NCBI RefSeq assembly: GCF_031456295.1
Contig: NZ_JAVDUJ010000001.1
Coordinates: 124,001-188,000 of the forward strand
Origin: Arcanobacterium_A hippocoleae
GTDB lineage: Bacteria; Actinomycetota; Actinomycetes; Actinomycetales; Actinomycetaceae
Direction of reading: 5' to 3'
Length of the DNA stretch: 64,000 nucleotides
The translations under genes and the position numbers were made by a program. Shown here in pieces: positions 33,887-43,151 of the stretch. The notes below the pieces were generated by a model, which was given only the letters and a program-made list of their open reading frames with translations, did not search any database and was not told where the DNA came from. How positions within the stretch are numbered: position 1 is the stretch's first letter; each line of letters begins with the position of its first letter.

Positions 33887-35182
33887 ATGGAAATTGACGC
33901 GTTATTTCCGCGCAATGATTTTCCGCTCCTGCAACGTGAAATGAGTGGCAGTAATCGGCTTGTATATCTCGATTCAGCAGCTACTGCACAACTTCCCAGC
34001 TCGGTGATAAATGCAATCGCGAAACATTTGACGCAACATAACGGAGCTGTTAATCGGGGGGCGCATCAGCTGGCTGCAGAAGCTACTGAGATCTGCGAAT
34101 CTGCCCGTGCGCGGGTGGCAAATTTTGTTGGTGTAAACCCGGCAGAAATAATCTGGACGCGAAGCACTACTGAAGCCATCAACTTGCTGGCATACGCAAT
34201 CGGGAATTACACGCTCGGTCGGCAGGGGCGCGGAAAAGCATTCGATTTTCGGCTCAGTGCAAAAGATTCGATCGTCGTGACTCGCGCTGAACACCATGCG
34301 AATCTGCTGCCCTGGCAAGAGCTATGCTTGCGTACTGGAGCACAATTACGCTGGATCGATTTACGATCTGATGGCACACTTGATCTCGAAACGGCAGATG
34401 TGATTGACAATTCGACGAAAATTCTTGCTTTTGCACATATCTCAAATGTGACGGGTGCGATAGCCCCGGTAGCTGAACTCGTTGCGAAAGCACACCAGCA
34501 TGGTGCATTGGTGGTACTTGATGCCTGCCAATCGGTGCCGCATCTGCCTGTAGATTTTCGAAAGCTAGACGTAGATTTTGCTGCTTTCTCGGCACATAAA
34601 ATGTTTGGGCCAGCAGGTATTGGCGCACTCTATGGGCGTTTTGAGCTACTTGATACGCTTCCACCATTTCAATACGGCGGGTCGATGATCGAATTAGTGC
34701 GCATGGAAGAGACCACCTATGCGCGGGTACCTGAGAAATTTGAAGCGGGGACCCAGCCGGTAGAACTCATGGCAGGATTTGCGGCGGCCGTCGAATATCT
34801 TGAAAAGTATGGGATGGCTGCTGTAGCAGATCACGAAGCGATACTGACTGAATACTTATGTGCAAAAATCTCACAAGTCCCCAATGTGCGCGTGCTCGGT
34901 CCGGCGACCGCGAAGGAGAAAAATAAAATCGGTGTGGTCGCTTTTGAAGTAATTGGTGTACATCCACACGATGTTGGGCAAGTACTTGATGCGCAAGGTA
35001 TTGCAGTGCGTGTCGGGCACCATTGCGCGCAGCCGGTGCATCAACATTTCGCAGTGGGTGCTTCAAGTCGAGTTTCGCTTGCGCCATATAATACAAAAGC
35101 AGATATTGACGCATTTATTATTGCACTGGGTAAAGTTCGCGCCTTTTTCGGGTTGGCAGATTCAGAAGGAAAGGAATCATGA
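33887..35182 (+). CDS. sufS: Cysteine desulfurase SufS (class II)
   Basis: About 431 residues of a PLP enzyme that takes sulfur from cysteine. Active-site Lys is in FSAHKMFGPAGIGALYG and the persulfide-forming Cys in RVGHHCAQPVHQH. The substrate site TRSTTEAINLLAYA and the ELVRMEETTYARVPEKFEAG loop are SufS-like. I chose the ATG at 33887, six bases after GGAG; in-frame ATGs at 33857 and 33875 would lengthen it by 10 or 4 residues. Its stop overlaps sufU by four bases. Confidence 0.95.
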   Translation: MEIDALFPRNDFPLLQREMSGSNRLVYLDSAATAQLPSSVINAIAKHLTQHNGAVNRGAHQLAAEATEICESARARVANFVGVNPAEIIWTRSTTEAINLLAYAIGNYTLGRQGRGKAFDFRLSAKDSIVVTRAEHHANLLPWQELCLRTGAQLRWIDLRSDGTLDLETADVIDNSTKILAFAHISNVTGAIAPVAELVAKAHQHGALVVLDACQSVPHLPVDFRKLDVDFAAFSAHKMFGPAGIGALYGRFELLDTLPPFQYGGSMIELVRMEETTYARVPEKFEAGTQPVELMAGFAAAVEYLEKYGMAAVADHEAILTEYLCAKISQVPNVRVLGPATAKEKNKIGVVAFEVIGVHPHDVGQVLDAQGIAVRVGHHCAQPVHQHFAVGASSRVSLAPYNTKADIDAFIIALGKVRAFFGLADSEGKES

Positions 35183-35673
35183 ACGATCTCGAACAGTTAT
35201 ATCAACAAATTATTCTCGATGCTTCTCGTGAACGTCATGGTGAAGGTCTTTTGACGAATGCGCAAGGCGAGTCTTTTCAAGTCAATCCTACGTGTGGGGA
35301 TCAAGTGAAAATGCAGGTTGAACTAAGCGCTGACGGCACCAAGATCGAAAAAATTGGTTGGGAAGGAAGCGGATGCTCTATTTCGCAAGCATCTATTTCG
35401 ATCATGACCGATTTACTCACTGGCACATCATTGACACGCTTTGAGCAACTTTCTACAGCATTCCGTGAAATGATGGACGGACGCGGACACGCGATCGATG
35501 ATGCGACAGCGGATTTGTTGGATGATGCGGCAGCTTTTCAAGGCGTCGCAAAATTTCCGGCGAGAATCAAATGTGCACTTTTAGGCTGGATGGCATTGCG
35601 CGAAGCTACCGAACAAGCAGGTTCGCAAGATGGTAAAGGTGCAGCCAGCGAGCAAACCTGCCACTGTGAATAA
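35179..35673 (+). CDS. sufU: Zinc-dependent sulfurtransferase SufU
   Basis: 164 residues. The ligand set of SufU is visible: NPTCGDQ, GSGCSISQAS and RIKCALLGW. SufU takes persulfide sulfur from SufS for cluster assembly. The segment between the second and third cysteines (about residues 72-132) has the usual SufU insertion relative to IscU. ATGA overlap with sufS. The C-terminal 25 residues (DGKGAASEQTCHCE) add two cysteines of unknown use. Confidence 0.95.
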   Translation: MNDLEQLYQQIILDASRERHGEGLLTNAQGESFQVNPTCGDQVKMQVELSADGTKIEKIGWEGSGCSISQASISIMTDLLTGTSLTRFEQLSTAFREMMDGRGHAIDDATADLLDDAAAFQGVAKFPARIKCALLGWMALREATEQAGSQDGKGAASEQTCHCE

Positions 35674-35788
35674 AGCCGGTGCAGAGAACATCGAGTAGTA
35701 AGTCAAGGATTATTTTCTGCCAGCAGTCATAATTAAAAAGAAATAAAAGTACGCTGCGTTATGATCAAAAATAACAGCGAATTAAGAA

Positions 35789-36112
35789 ATGAGAAAAATG
35801 GAGAACCCGGTAACTGTAGCTGATATTGAAGAAGCGCTACGAGATGTAATTGATCCCGAACTTGGGATCAATATTGTGGATCTCGGACTCGTCTACGGGA
35901 TCACGCTTGAAAACGGCAGTGCAATCGCGGATATGACGCTCACTTCGGCTGCCTGCCCGCTTACCGATATGATCGAAGAGCAGTCCAATATGGCGGTTGC
36001 GAATCTCGTGGATGATTTTCGGATCAATTGGGTTTGGCTGCCACCGTGGGGGCCGGAAAAGATTACTGAAGACGGACGTGAGCAATTGCGTGCGCTCGGT
36101 TTCAACGTCTAA
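35789..36112 (+). CDS. sufT: SufT/MIP18-family (DUF59) iron-sulfur maturation protein
   Basis: 107 residues. DUF59 motifs are DPELGINIVDLGLVYGI and TLTSAACPLTDMIEEQ, with the single conserved Cys. It helps mature iron-sulfur proteins and closes the operon as usual in actinobacteria. A second ATG at 35798 is possible. The 115-base gap after sufU has AT-rich sequence but no clear terminator, so it may have its own promoter. Confidence 0.92.
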   Translation: MRKMENPVTVADIEEALRDVIDPELGINIVDLGLVYGITLENGSAIADMTLTSAACPLTDMIEEQSNMAVANLVDDFRINWVWLPPWGPEKITEDGREQLRALGFNV

Positions 36113-36129
36113 GCTGAAATTAAATCAAA

Positions 36130-36183
36130 AGCCGCTTTCGTGATGAGATGTGCTCTGGCACCATGCGGGAGCGGCTAAATTTT
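36130..36183 (+). terminator. Terminator of the suf operon
   Basis: AGCCGCT (36130-36136) pairs with AGCGGCT (36170-36176), with a nested GTGC/GCAC stem, followed by AAATTTT. It lies 18 bases past the sufT stop. Confidence 0.5.
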
Positions 36184-36230
36184 GCGTTGTAATTTTACTA
36201 AACATCAACTTCAGGAATTAAAATTTATCT

Positions 36231-37844
36231 GTGATTAACGTTTCAAATCTCACGATGCAAATCGGCACTCGCGTGCTGATAAAAGATGCAAACCTACACG
36301 TCGATAAAGGGCAAAAAATTGGGTTAGTCGGGCGTAATGGTGCTGGAAAGACCACTCTCTTAAAGCTACTTTCAGGGCAGGCAAGCAATTCTGATGTAGT
36401 TGATTATGCTGGTACGATTTCACGTCGTGACGAAATTGGATATCTTGCACAAGATCCGCGTATTGGCGATCCACAGCAATTAGCAAAAGATAGGGTACTT
36501 TCAGTACGCGGTATTGCGGAAAGTCTTCGCCGAATCCGTAAAGCCGAATGGGAAATGAGTAACCTTTCTGGGCCGAAACAAACAAAAGCGATCGAAAGAT
36601 ATGCGCGGCTTGATGCCGAATTTCGTGCTGCAGGCGGATGGGCGGCAGAAGCTGAAGCTGCAAAAATTACTGCTGCACTCGGATTGCCTGCACGCGTATT
36701 AGAACAGGAATTGCACACGCTTTCGGGTGGGCAAAGACGCCGTGTGGAGCTCGCGCGGGTGCTCTTTTCTGAAGCGAAAACACTCCTTCTTGATGAGCCG
36801 ACGAATCATCTCGATCATGACTCGATTCTTTGGCTTCGTGATTGGATCAAGGCATACAGTGGAGGCGTGATTCTGATTTCGCACTCGGTAGATTTGCTTG
36901 ATGAAACTGTAAATCAAATCTGGTATCTTGATGCGAATCGCGCTGTGATTGATCAATATGCGATGGGGTGGAGTACATATTTATTGCAGCGTGAACTCGA
37001 TGAAAAACGCCGACGAAAAGAACGCCAAAATGCCGAAAAGAAGGCTGCGCAACTTCTTGCACAAGCAAATAAACTCCGGTATAAAGCGACAAAAGCTGTT
37101 GCTGCACAAAATATGGAAGCTCGGGCGAATGAGCTATTAGCCGGTGTGTCGGAAGAGCGGAAAGACGAAAAAGTAGCTGCTTTCAGATTTCCGCAACCAG
37201 CTCACTGCGGAAAAACACCGTTGCAAATTTCGGGGCTCGTGAAAAATTACGGTTCGCTTGAGATTTTCGCCGGATTGGATTTGGCAGTTGATCGCGAAAG
37301 TCGCATCGTTATTCTTGGGGAAAACGGATCTGGAAAAACTACTCTTTTACGGATTATTGCAGGTATTGAACAAGCCGATGCAGGTGAAATAATTCCGGGA
37401 AACGGATTGCGCTTAGGGTACTATGCTCAAGAGCATGAAACAATTGACAATACGAAAACAGTTTATGAAAATATGCAATCCGTAGCGGATAATCTTGACG
37501 AGACACAAATGCGTTCTGTCCTTGGCTCTTTTCTATTTTCTGGTGCTGATGCAGATAAATCTGCAAATGTGCTTTCGGGCGGGGAGAAGACCCGTCTTGC
37601 GCTTGCAATGCTTGTTGTTTCGCAAGCAAATGTGCTGATGCTTGATGAACCAACAAATAATCTTGATCCGGCATCTCGCGCTGAAATCTTGAAAGCTCTT
37701 GGAGCTTATCAAGGTGCGGTGATTCTTGTGACTCACGATGAAGGGGCAGTGCGCGCACTCGATCCTGATCGGGTATTGATTTTGCCTGATGGAGCTGAGG
37801 ATTTATGGAGTGAAGATTATCTTGAGCTGCTTTCAATTGCTTGA
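36231..37844 (+). CDS. ABC-F family ATPase (translation factor type)
   Basis: 537 residues with two ABC ATPase domains and no membrane part. Domain 1: GRNGAGKTTLL, LSGGQRRRVELARVL, LLLDEPTNHLD. Domain 2: LGENGSGKTTLL, LSGGEKTRLALAML, VLMLDEPTNNLD. The linker (about 250-320) is long, basic and helical (KRRRKERQNAEKKAAQLLAQ), the ribosome-contacting P-site tip of ABC-F proteins. It may aid translation or protect ribosomes from an antibiotic. Housekeeping copies sit downstream of suf genes in other actinobacteria. GTG start at 36231. Confidence 0.93.
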   Translation: MINVSNLTMQIGTRVLIKDANLHVDKGQKIGLVGRNGAGKTTLLKLLSGQASNSDVVDYAGTISRRDEIGYLAQDPRIGDPQQLAKDRVLSVRGIAESLRRIRKAEWEMSNLSGPKQTKAIERYARLDAEFRAAGGWAAEAEAAKITAALGLPARVLEQELHTLSGGQRRRVELARVLFSEAKTLLLDEPTNHLDHDSILWLRDWIKAYSGGVILISHSVDLLDETVNQIWYLDANRAVIDQYAMGWSTYLLQRELDEKRRRKERQNAEKKAAQLLAQANKLRYKATKAVAAQNMEARANELLAGVSEERKDEKVAAFRFPQPAHCGKTPLQISGLVKNYGSLEIFAGLDLAVDRESRIVILGENGSGKTTLLRIIAGIEQADAGEIIPGNGLRLGYYAQEHETIDNTKTVYENMQSVADNLDETQMRSVLGSFLFSGADADKSANVLSGGEKTRLALAMLVVSQANVLMLDEPTNNLDPASRAEILKALGAYQGAVILVTHDEGAVRALDPDRVLILPDGAEDLWSEDYLELLSIA

Positions 37845-38041
37845 GTTTGCTTTACATTTCAGACAAAGCGGGAAAGATGGTAGTTCAATCTTTGAAAACT
37901 GACTCATGCTGGAGAATGAAAATCGTCTTATCTTGCTCTTTTTAGTCGTACTTTGGTATTCGACAAGAATGATTTAATTTAGTATATTTTAGTTAGGCGC
38001 ATCACAATGAAGTGTTGTGTTTTATATAAAAGGAGGATCTG

Positions 38042-38312
38042 ATGAAAAAGATACCTGCAGCAGCTTTAATCTTATTTGCGGCTGACTTATCGGTACCTAC
38101 TTCGGTAGCTGCGCCCACAAAATTTCCGTTTCTGTAGCAGACCTCTGCTGATGCTCAGGTAGGTTTACCTGAAGCATCAGGAGTCTTGTACGTATCATGA
38201 CCATGTGAGCTTACAAGTAAATAAATACTTGAAAGTTGCTGCTAGTGGTCGTGGATATTTCGATACTAAAGCTACAAAGCTATATTTCTCGCTACCTGAT
38301 TGTAAGAAATGA
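38042..38312 (+). pseudogene. Decayed small secreted-protein gene
   Basis: A perfect AGGAGG five bases ahead of the ATG opens MKKIPAAALILFAADLSVPT, a signal peptide, but TAG follows after 31 codons and a second stop (TGA) comes soon after. In another frame a second piece ends at 38312 and reads ESCTYHDHVSLQVNKYLKVA then FDTKATKLYFSLPDCKK. Together they look like one exported protein of about 90 residues broken by a nonsense change and a frameshift. The DNA is more AT-rich than its surroundings. The Tyr-His-x-His part faintly recalls lactococcin 972-type peptides, but not enough to assign it. An expressed 31-residue peptide cannot be ruled out. Confidence 0.55.
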
Positions 38313-38320
38313 GAAGAAAA

Positions 38321-38640
38321 ATGAACTCTGAACTCAGTATGAAAAAAATGATTATTCGCTAGTCCTCATCGGAGTTGCTGTAATAATTGCAATTGCCTGG
38401 GGAATCGTGACATCACCATTGGCAAACACATTTTCATTAAATCAGCTCCAGATGGTGCAGATGAGCCTGATGATTATTTCAGCAGCTGGAGTGATTTTAG
38501 CTATTGCCAATCTTGCTTATGCGATCCGTCAAAAGCAGCAGTACCGCTTGTCACTCATCGCATTCCTGCTATTCCTAGCTGTACTATTTACTCCCGCAAT
38601 TCTGTTCTTCATCGGATTTATGCTCGGCGGAGTAGGATAA
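38321..38640 (+). pseudogene. Small three-helix membrane protein, frame broken at an A7 run
   Basis: ATG at 38321 reads MNSELSMKKMIIR then stops. One extra base in the A7 run (38342-38348) would join it to the frame DYSLVLIGVAVIIAIAWGIV and on to the end at 38640. That downstream frame alone has no ATG/GTG/TTG before the GTG at 38407, although a membrane helix is clearly encoded upstream of it. The restored protein has about 106 residues and three hydrophobic helices (LVLIGVAVIIAIAW; MVQMSLMIISAAGVILAIA; LSLIAFLLFLAVLFTPAILF). Either the gene is broken, it is phase-variable through the A-run, translation slips there, or a shortened 77-residue form starts at the GTG. It adjoins the decayed secreted-protein gene; the two may have been an operon, perhaps peptide plus immunity protein. 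Confidence 0.6.
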
Positions 38641-38720
38641 GCTGGATTTCTCAATTTCTCGGAATGCGCGCGTGCTGAAAAGAAAAACTTGCATTTCGGG
38701 AAAATACAAATAAAAGAAAC

Positions 38721-38771
38721 TGTGACCTCGAATCGATTCAGATATTTTCTGAGAATCGATTCGAGGTCACA
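38721..38771. terminator. Bidirectional terminator before glgC
   Basis: Perfect 19-bp arms (38721-38739, beginning TGTGACCTCGAATC, with 38753-38771) enclose a 13-base loop between convergent genes. No U-tract is present. Confidence 0.7.
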
Positions 38772-38821
38772 AACGTTTCATCATGATTAACAGCGCAAAA
38801 TTGGGATCTTTGCGAACTTAA

Positions 38822-40066
38822 CTAACGAGTTACGCGCGCACCCTTTGGCACTACAACGATCCCGCTTTCCGTCACACTAAAGCCACGCTCAATATCTTGC
38901 TCTCGATCAAGACCAAGCTGCGCACCTTCTTCGATCACCACATTCTTATCAATGATCGCATTCACAACCGTAGCATTACGCCCGACATTCACATTATCGA
39001 AAAGTACAGAATTACGTACTGACGACCATGAATTAACGCGTACATGCGGTGAAAGCACTGAACCCATCACTTCACCACCAGAAACGATAACGCCTGGAGA
39101 AATAATCGAATCAAGTGCGTGACCAAGACGCTCATGATATCCATAAACGAACTTTGCTGGTGGCAAGCCAATATAGCCAGTGTATAACGGCCACTGAGAG
39201 TTATAAAGGTTGAAAATCGGATTTATTGAAATCAAATCCTGATTAGCTTCAAAGAAGGAATCAATCGTACCGACATCACGCCAGTAGTTCCGATCTCGAT
39301 CCGTAGCTCCAGGCACATCATTGAAAGTGAAATCGTATACGCCGCAATCGTCATTCGCAACAAAACTAGGCACGATATTTCCACCCATATCATGTGCGGA
39401 ACTAACATCATTTGCATCAGCATGTAACGCCTCAACGAGTGCATCGGTTGAAAACACATAATTACCCATTGATGCCAGGATCTCGTCAGGAGAATCTGGC
39501 AGACCACTACATTCCACAGGCTTTTCCAGGAATTGCCGTACTTTTCCGAGATTTTCCGGATCTGTATCAATCACTCCGAACGCTTTTGAAAGCTCTTTTG
39601 GCTGCCGAATACCAGCTACCGTCAATCCAAAACCAGAATCAATGTGCTGCTGCACCATCTGGGAAAAATCCATCCGGTAAATATTATCGGCACCAGTGAT
39701 CACGACGTAATCAGGGCGTTCGTCATCAATGGTATTTAATGATTGATAGACGGCATCGGCTGATCCAAGGTACCAGTTCTTGCCGATTCGCTGCTGAGCT
39801 GGCACTGGTGCAACATAGTTATTCAAGAGGGTAGACATCCGCCAAGTCTTTGAAATATGACGATCAAGAGAATGCGATTTGTATTGTGTGAGCACCACGA
39901 TCTTTAAGTAACCCGAGTTCACTAAATTTGAAAGTGAAAAATCGATCAGCCGGTAAATCCCGCCAAAAGGAACCGCAGGTTTTGCGCGATCCTTCGTCAA
40001 AGGCATCAAACGCTTGCCTTCACCACCAGCCAAAACAATTGCAAGCACATTTGGTTTTGTTTTCAT
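38822..40066 (-). CDS. glgC: Glucose-1-phosphate adenylyltransferase
   Basis: 414 residues. It makes ADP-glucose for glycogen. Nucleotidyltransferase motif LAGGEGKRLMPLTKDRAKPA, PFGGIYRLIDFSLSN, the GSADAVYQSLN loop and the Glc-1-P site GDNI-like GADNIYRMD are present; a left-handed beta-helix forms the C-terminus. It is divergent from the glycogen synthase-type gene across about 320 bases, as in mycobacteria. Confidence 0.96.
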   Translation of the reverse strand: MKTKPNVLAIVLAGGEGKRLMPLTKDRAKPAVPFGGIYRLIDFSLSNLVNSGYLKIVVLTQYKSHSLDRHISKTWRMSTLLNNYVAPVPAQQRIGKNWYLGSADAVYQSLNTIDDERPDYVVITGADNIYRMDFSQMVQQHIDSGFGLTVAGIRQPKELSKAFGVIDTDPENLGKVRQFLEKPVECSGLPDSPDEILASMGNYVFSTDALVEALHADANDVSSAHDMGGNIVPSFVANDDCGVYDFTFNDVPGATDRDRNYWRDVGTIDSFFEANQDLISINPIFNLYNSQWPLYTGYIGLPPAKFVYGYHERLGHALDSIISPGVIVSGGEVMGSVLSPHVRVNSWSSVRNSVLFDNVNVGRNATVVNAIIDKNVVIEEGAQLGLDREQDIERGFSVTESGIVVVPKGARVTR

Positions 40067-40385
40067 ATCAACACCTTAATTACTATTCTCGTCATTGAGT
40101 AAAGTTGAGACTACATACGTAAGTAGTCTAGCTGGTAAATGAGCATCAGGTATAGCCAATTCAAGATGTGTTTTCAAATCGTTAGTTAAATCGTTAAACA
40201 AGTAAATAAATCTGGAGTTTTCCATAAAATTTGGGGCAGCTGCAAAAATCTGTGCGGATCTTCTGAATAGCCGCATAAAAATGAAATTTTAGTTTAGACT
40301 TAAAAGCGAAGGCAGCATTTGCAGGAAGGCGAATCAGATTTTTAATGCTGCTGAAGTAAATAATTTTAAGTCAAAGGGGATGTCC
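40067..40385. other. Divergent glgC-glgM promoter region
   Basis: About 320 AT-rich bases between divergent glycogen genes. A 66-codon minus-strand frame (40076-40276) crosses it but has no ribosome site and no recognisable product. No operator stands out. Confidence 0.4.
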
Positions 40386-41612
40386 ATGCGCGTCGATTTG
40401 CTAACTCGTGAATTTCCACCATATGTATACGGCGGAGCCGGAGTGCACGTTACCGAATTAGCGCGAGTATTAAAAGCACATGTGGACGTACATGTGCATG
40501 CATTTGATGGACCGCGCGCAGAATCTCCAGTACCTGGTGTGAGCGTACATGGATACGACTATCCAGTTGACTTGCAAAGTGCAAACGGTGCATTGAAAAC
40601 GATGGGATTAGATTTGGCGATGGTCTCAGGTGTTGCGGGTGCCAGCATCGTACATTCACACACCTGGTACGCCAATTTTGCGGGGCATATCGCTTCACTT
40701 TTGCATGGGATCCCGCATGTCATCTCGGCGCATTCGCTTGAACCTTTGCGTCCGTGGAAGCGTGAACAACTTGGTGGAGGCTATGAAGTCTCATCGTGGA
40801 TCGAACGTACTGCATATGAAAATGCTGCCGGGATTGTGGCCGTCTCGCATGCGATGCGTGCTGATATTCTGCGCTGCTATCCCAAAGTAGCTCCAGCACG
40901 GGTGCAGGTGATCCATAACGGCATTGATTTAACAGACTGGAAAGCGCCTGAAACTGCGGAGCAATGGGAGCAGGCTCGTGCATATTTCGCTAGCCATGGA
41001 CTCGACCCGCAACGTCCAACGATCATCTTTGTAGGACGGATCACGCGGCAAAAAGGCGTGCCCGGATTGCTCCGCGCATTGCAACAGGTAGACGCAAGTG
41101 TGCAGGTGATTCTCTGTGCAGGAGCTCCAGATACGCCAGAAATTGCAGCAGAAACGCGTGAATTAGTGGCACAGCTACAAGCTCAACGCGACGGGATCGT
41201 CTGGATCGAAGATCATCTTCCACATGCACAAATCGTCGCACTTGAGGCGTGCTCAACAGTATTTGTTACGCCATCTGTATATGAGCCCCTCGGGATTGTG
41301 AATCTCGAAGCAATGAGTGTTGGACTGCCTGTTGTTGGCACGAATACTGGCGGTATTCCAGATTGCATCGTACATCAGGAAACGGGTCTGCTCGTGCCGA
41401 TCGAGCAAATGGATGATGGTACGGGTACGCCATTAGATCCGGAAAAGTTTGAAGCCGATTTAGCAAATGCGCTAAATGAGATTTGTGCTGATCGTGGTCG
41501 CGCAAAAGAAATGGGGCAAGCGGGCCGTCAGCGTGTAGAGCAGCATTTTTCATGGAGCGAGATCGCCAAGAAGACGGTAGCATTTTACGAAGAAGTTTTA
41601 CGTAATCAGTAA
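40386..41612 (+). CDS. glgM: GlgM/GlgA-type glycosyltransferase (GT4)
   Basis: 408 residues of a two-domain GT-B enzyme. The N-terminus LLTREFPPYVYGGAGVHVTE and SHTWYANFAGH, then NGIDLTDW, FVGRITRQKGVPGLLRAL, and TPSVYEPLGIVNLEAMSVG with the retaining-enzyme Glu, match the actinobacterial GlgM (Rv1212c type). That enzyme makes maltose 1-phosphate from ADP-glucose for glycogen, the product of GlgC. The ATG at 40386 is preceded by AAAGGGG at six bases; an ATG six bases earlier touches that site and is less likely. GlgA-type activity cannot be excluded from sequence. Confidence 0.88.
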   Translation: MRVDLLTREFPPYVYGGAGVHVTELARVLKAHVDVHVHAFDGPRAESPVPGVSVHGYDYPVDLQSANGALKTMGLDLAMVSGVAGASIVHSHTWYANFAGHIASLLHGIPHVISAHSLEPLRPWKREQLGGGYEVSSWIERTAYENAAGIVAVSHAMRADILRCYPKVAPARVQVIHNGIDLTDWKAPETAEQWEQARAYFASHGLDPQRPTIIFVGRITRQKGVPGLLRALQQVDASVQVILCAGAPDTPEIAAETRELVAQLQAQRDGIVWIEDHLPHAQIVALEACSTVFVTPSVYEPLGIVNLEAMSVGLPVVGTNTGGIPDCIVHQETGLLVPIEQMDDGTGTPLDPEKFEADLANALNEICADRGRAKEMGQAGRQRVEQHFSWSEIAKKTVAFYEEVLRNQ

Positions 41613-41675
41613 GCGAAGACACCGGCCAGAAGAGAGGCAGTGCCTCTTGAAACCAAGAGAAAGATTTGCAGCAAA

Positions 41676-42461
41676 ATGGGAGTACTTGCCGTCACCAACG
41701 TACTGGTTCGCCGTAGCGGGAAAGAGATTTTACAGAATGTAAATTGGTCTGTGAATGAAGGCGAACGATGGGTGATCTTTGGGCCGAATGGTGCTGGGAA
41801 AACCACCCTTGTACAGCTGATCTCCGGTTATCTGCATCCTACTTCCGGAAGCGTAGAAGTGCTTGGTGAAAAAATCGGGAAAGTGAATATCGCTGAATTG
41901 CGACCATTGATTGGTCTGGCATCTGCTGCTTTAGATCAAAAAATTCCTGGAAACGCACTTGTATTTGATGTAGTGCGGACGGCAGCTTATGGGCAAACTG
42001 CTACTTGGCGTGAAGAGTATGAAGAAACTGATGATGCCCGCGCGATGCAATTGCTGCAGTCGCTTGGCGTGGATCAGCTTGCGAAACGAAAATATGCTTC
42101 ACTCTCATCGGGTGAGATGAAACGGGTGGCAATTGCCCGTGCACTCATGCCGAATCCGGAAATATTGATTCTTGACGAGCCTGCAGCAGGGCTCGATTTA
42201 GGTGGTCGCGAGCAATTACTGACAGCGCTGACGACTCTCGCCAAGGATCCATCTGCGCCTGCGATGGTACTGGTGACACATCATGTGGAGGAAATCCCGG
42301 CTGGCTTTACGCATGGGCTGTTGTTACAAGCAGGCGAAGTGTTTGCAAACGGAACACTAGATGAAGTTTTTACCGCGGAAAATATCAGCAATTTATTCCA
42401 GCTCCCGATGGAGATAAATTTTGTGCGGGAACGTTTTTATGCGAATGCGAAAACCAGCTGA
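41676..42461 (+). CDS. Solitary ABC ATP-binding protein
   Basis: 261 residues. Walker A FGPNGAGKTTL, signature SLSSGEMKRVAIARAL, Walker B ILILDEPAAGLD, switch VTHHVEEIP. It resembles ModF/YlmA-type ATPases without a membrane partner, and no permease adjoins it. Start is ATG at 41676. An upstream GTG (41640) lies too close to its ribosome-like AGAGAGG. Role unknown; the same kind of gene sits near the housekeeping region of other actinobacteria. Confidence 0.85.
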   Translation: MGVLAVTNVLVRRSGKEILQNVNWSVNEGERWVIFGPNGAGKTTLVQLISGYLHPTSGSVEVLGEKIGKVNIAELRPLIGLASAALDQKIPGNALVFDVVRTAAYGQTATWREEYEETDDARAMQLLQSLGVDQLAKRKYASLSSGEMKRVAIARALMPNPEILILDEPAAGLDLGGREQLLTALTTLAKDPSAPAMVLVTHHVEEIPAGFTHGLLLQAGEVFANGTLDEVFTAENISNLFQLPMEINFVRERFYANAKTS

Positions 42462-42682
42462 TCGAAAGTTGCGAATCGGTAGTAAAAACGCAAAGTGTAG
42501 CTGAATTCCCTAAGCCGATGGCGGAAAAGCAAAAATTGCCAACTTTGGTATGGCAGATTTGAGGCAGAGCACATATTTTTCTTGATACTCTGAAACTGGT
42601 TAGAAAGTATTGTGTATTTCTAAAGATTTCAGATCCGCCGTGTTTGGTCTGATATTGGTGGAAACTATCGAGAGGAATGAAA

Positions 42683-43111
42683 ATGTCTTGGGGGATTTGG
42701 GCGATAATTGCCATTGTGTTGTTGATCGTGGAAACGATCACTGTTGATTTTTTCTTCATGATGCTTGCTCTCGGTGCTTTTTCAACTGCGATCGTAGCTG
42801 CTTTTAGTACTAGCTTGACCTTGCAAATCATCACCTTTGCGGTAGTGGCAGTAGTTGCGCTCTTATTTGTGCGTCCGTGGGCACGGAATCATATAAATGC
42901 TGGTACTGGCAAAGAATCAAATGTTTATGCAATGACGGGTCGCAATGCGATAGCGCTCAGCGAAATTACGGAAAACTCAGGGAGAGTAAAAATCGGTGGG
43001 GAAGTTTGGAGTGCCCGCACGAAAAACGATCAAATCATACCTGCTGGTGCAGAAGTGACGGTTTTGGAAATCGAGGGTGCTCACGCTGTTGTTTATGAAG
43101 TAAACGTATGA
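42683..43111 (+). CDS. NfeD-family membrane protein
   Basis: 142 residues: two or three membrane helices (WAIIAIVLLIVETITVDFFF, LQIITFAVVAVVALLFV) and a C-terminal OB-fold domain (MTGRNAIALSEITENSGRVK). NfeD-like proteins partner SPFH proteins in membrane quality control, and such a gene follows 40 bases later. ATG at 42683 is used because GAGAGGA lies at the right distance; the ATG at 42677 touches it. Confidence 0.9.
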   Translation: MSWGIWAIIAIVLLIVETITVDFFFMMLALGAFSTAIVAAFSTSLTLQIITFAVVAVVALLFVRPWARNHINAGTGKESNVYAMTGRNAIALSEITENSGRVKIGGEVWSARTKNDQIIPAGAEVTVLEIEGAHAVVYEVNV

Positions 43112-43151
43112 TCTTCGCAGAAAAGTTTTATCTAAAAAGTTAGGAGCAACT

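Noticed and set aside
38042..38312. Lactococcin 972-type bacteriocin
   Set aside because: Only a faint Tyr-His-x-His resemblance; the usual C-terminal tyrosine and glycine pattern and the partner ABC genes are missing.
40076..40276. 66-codon gene upstream of glgC
   Set aside because: No ribosome site and no family; it covers the expected glgC promoter.
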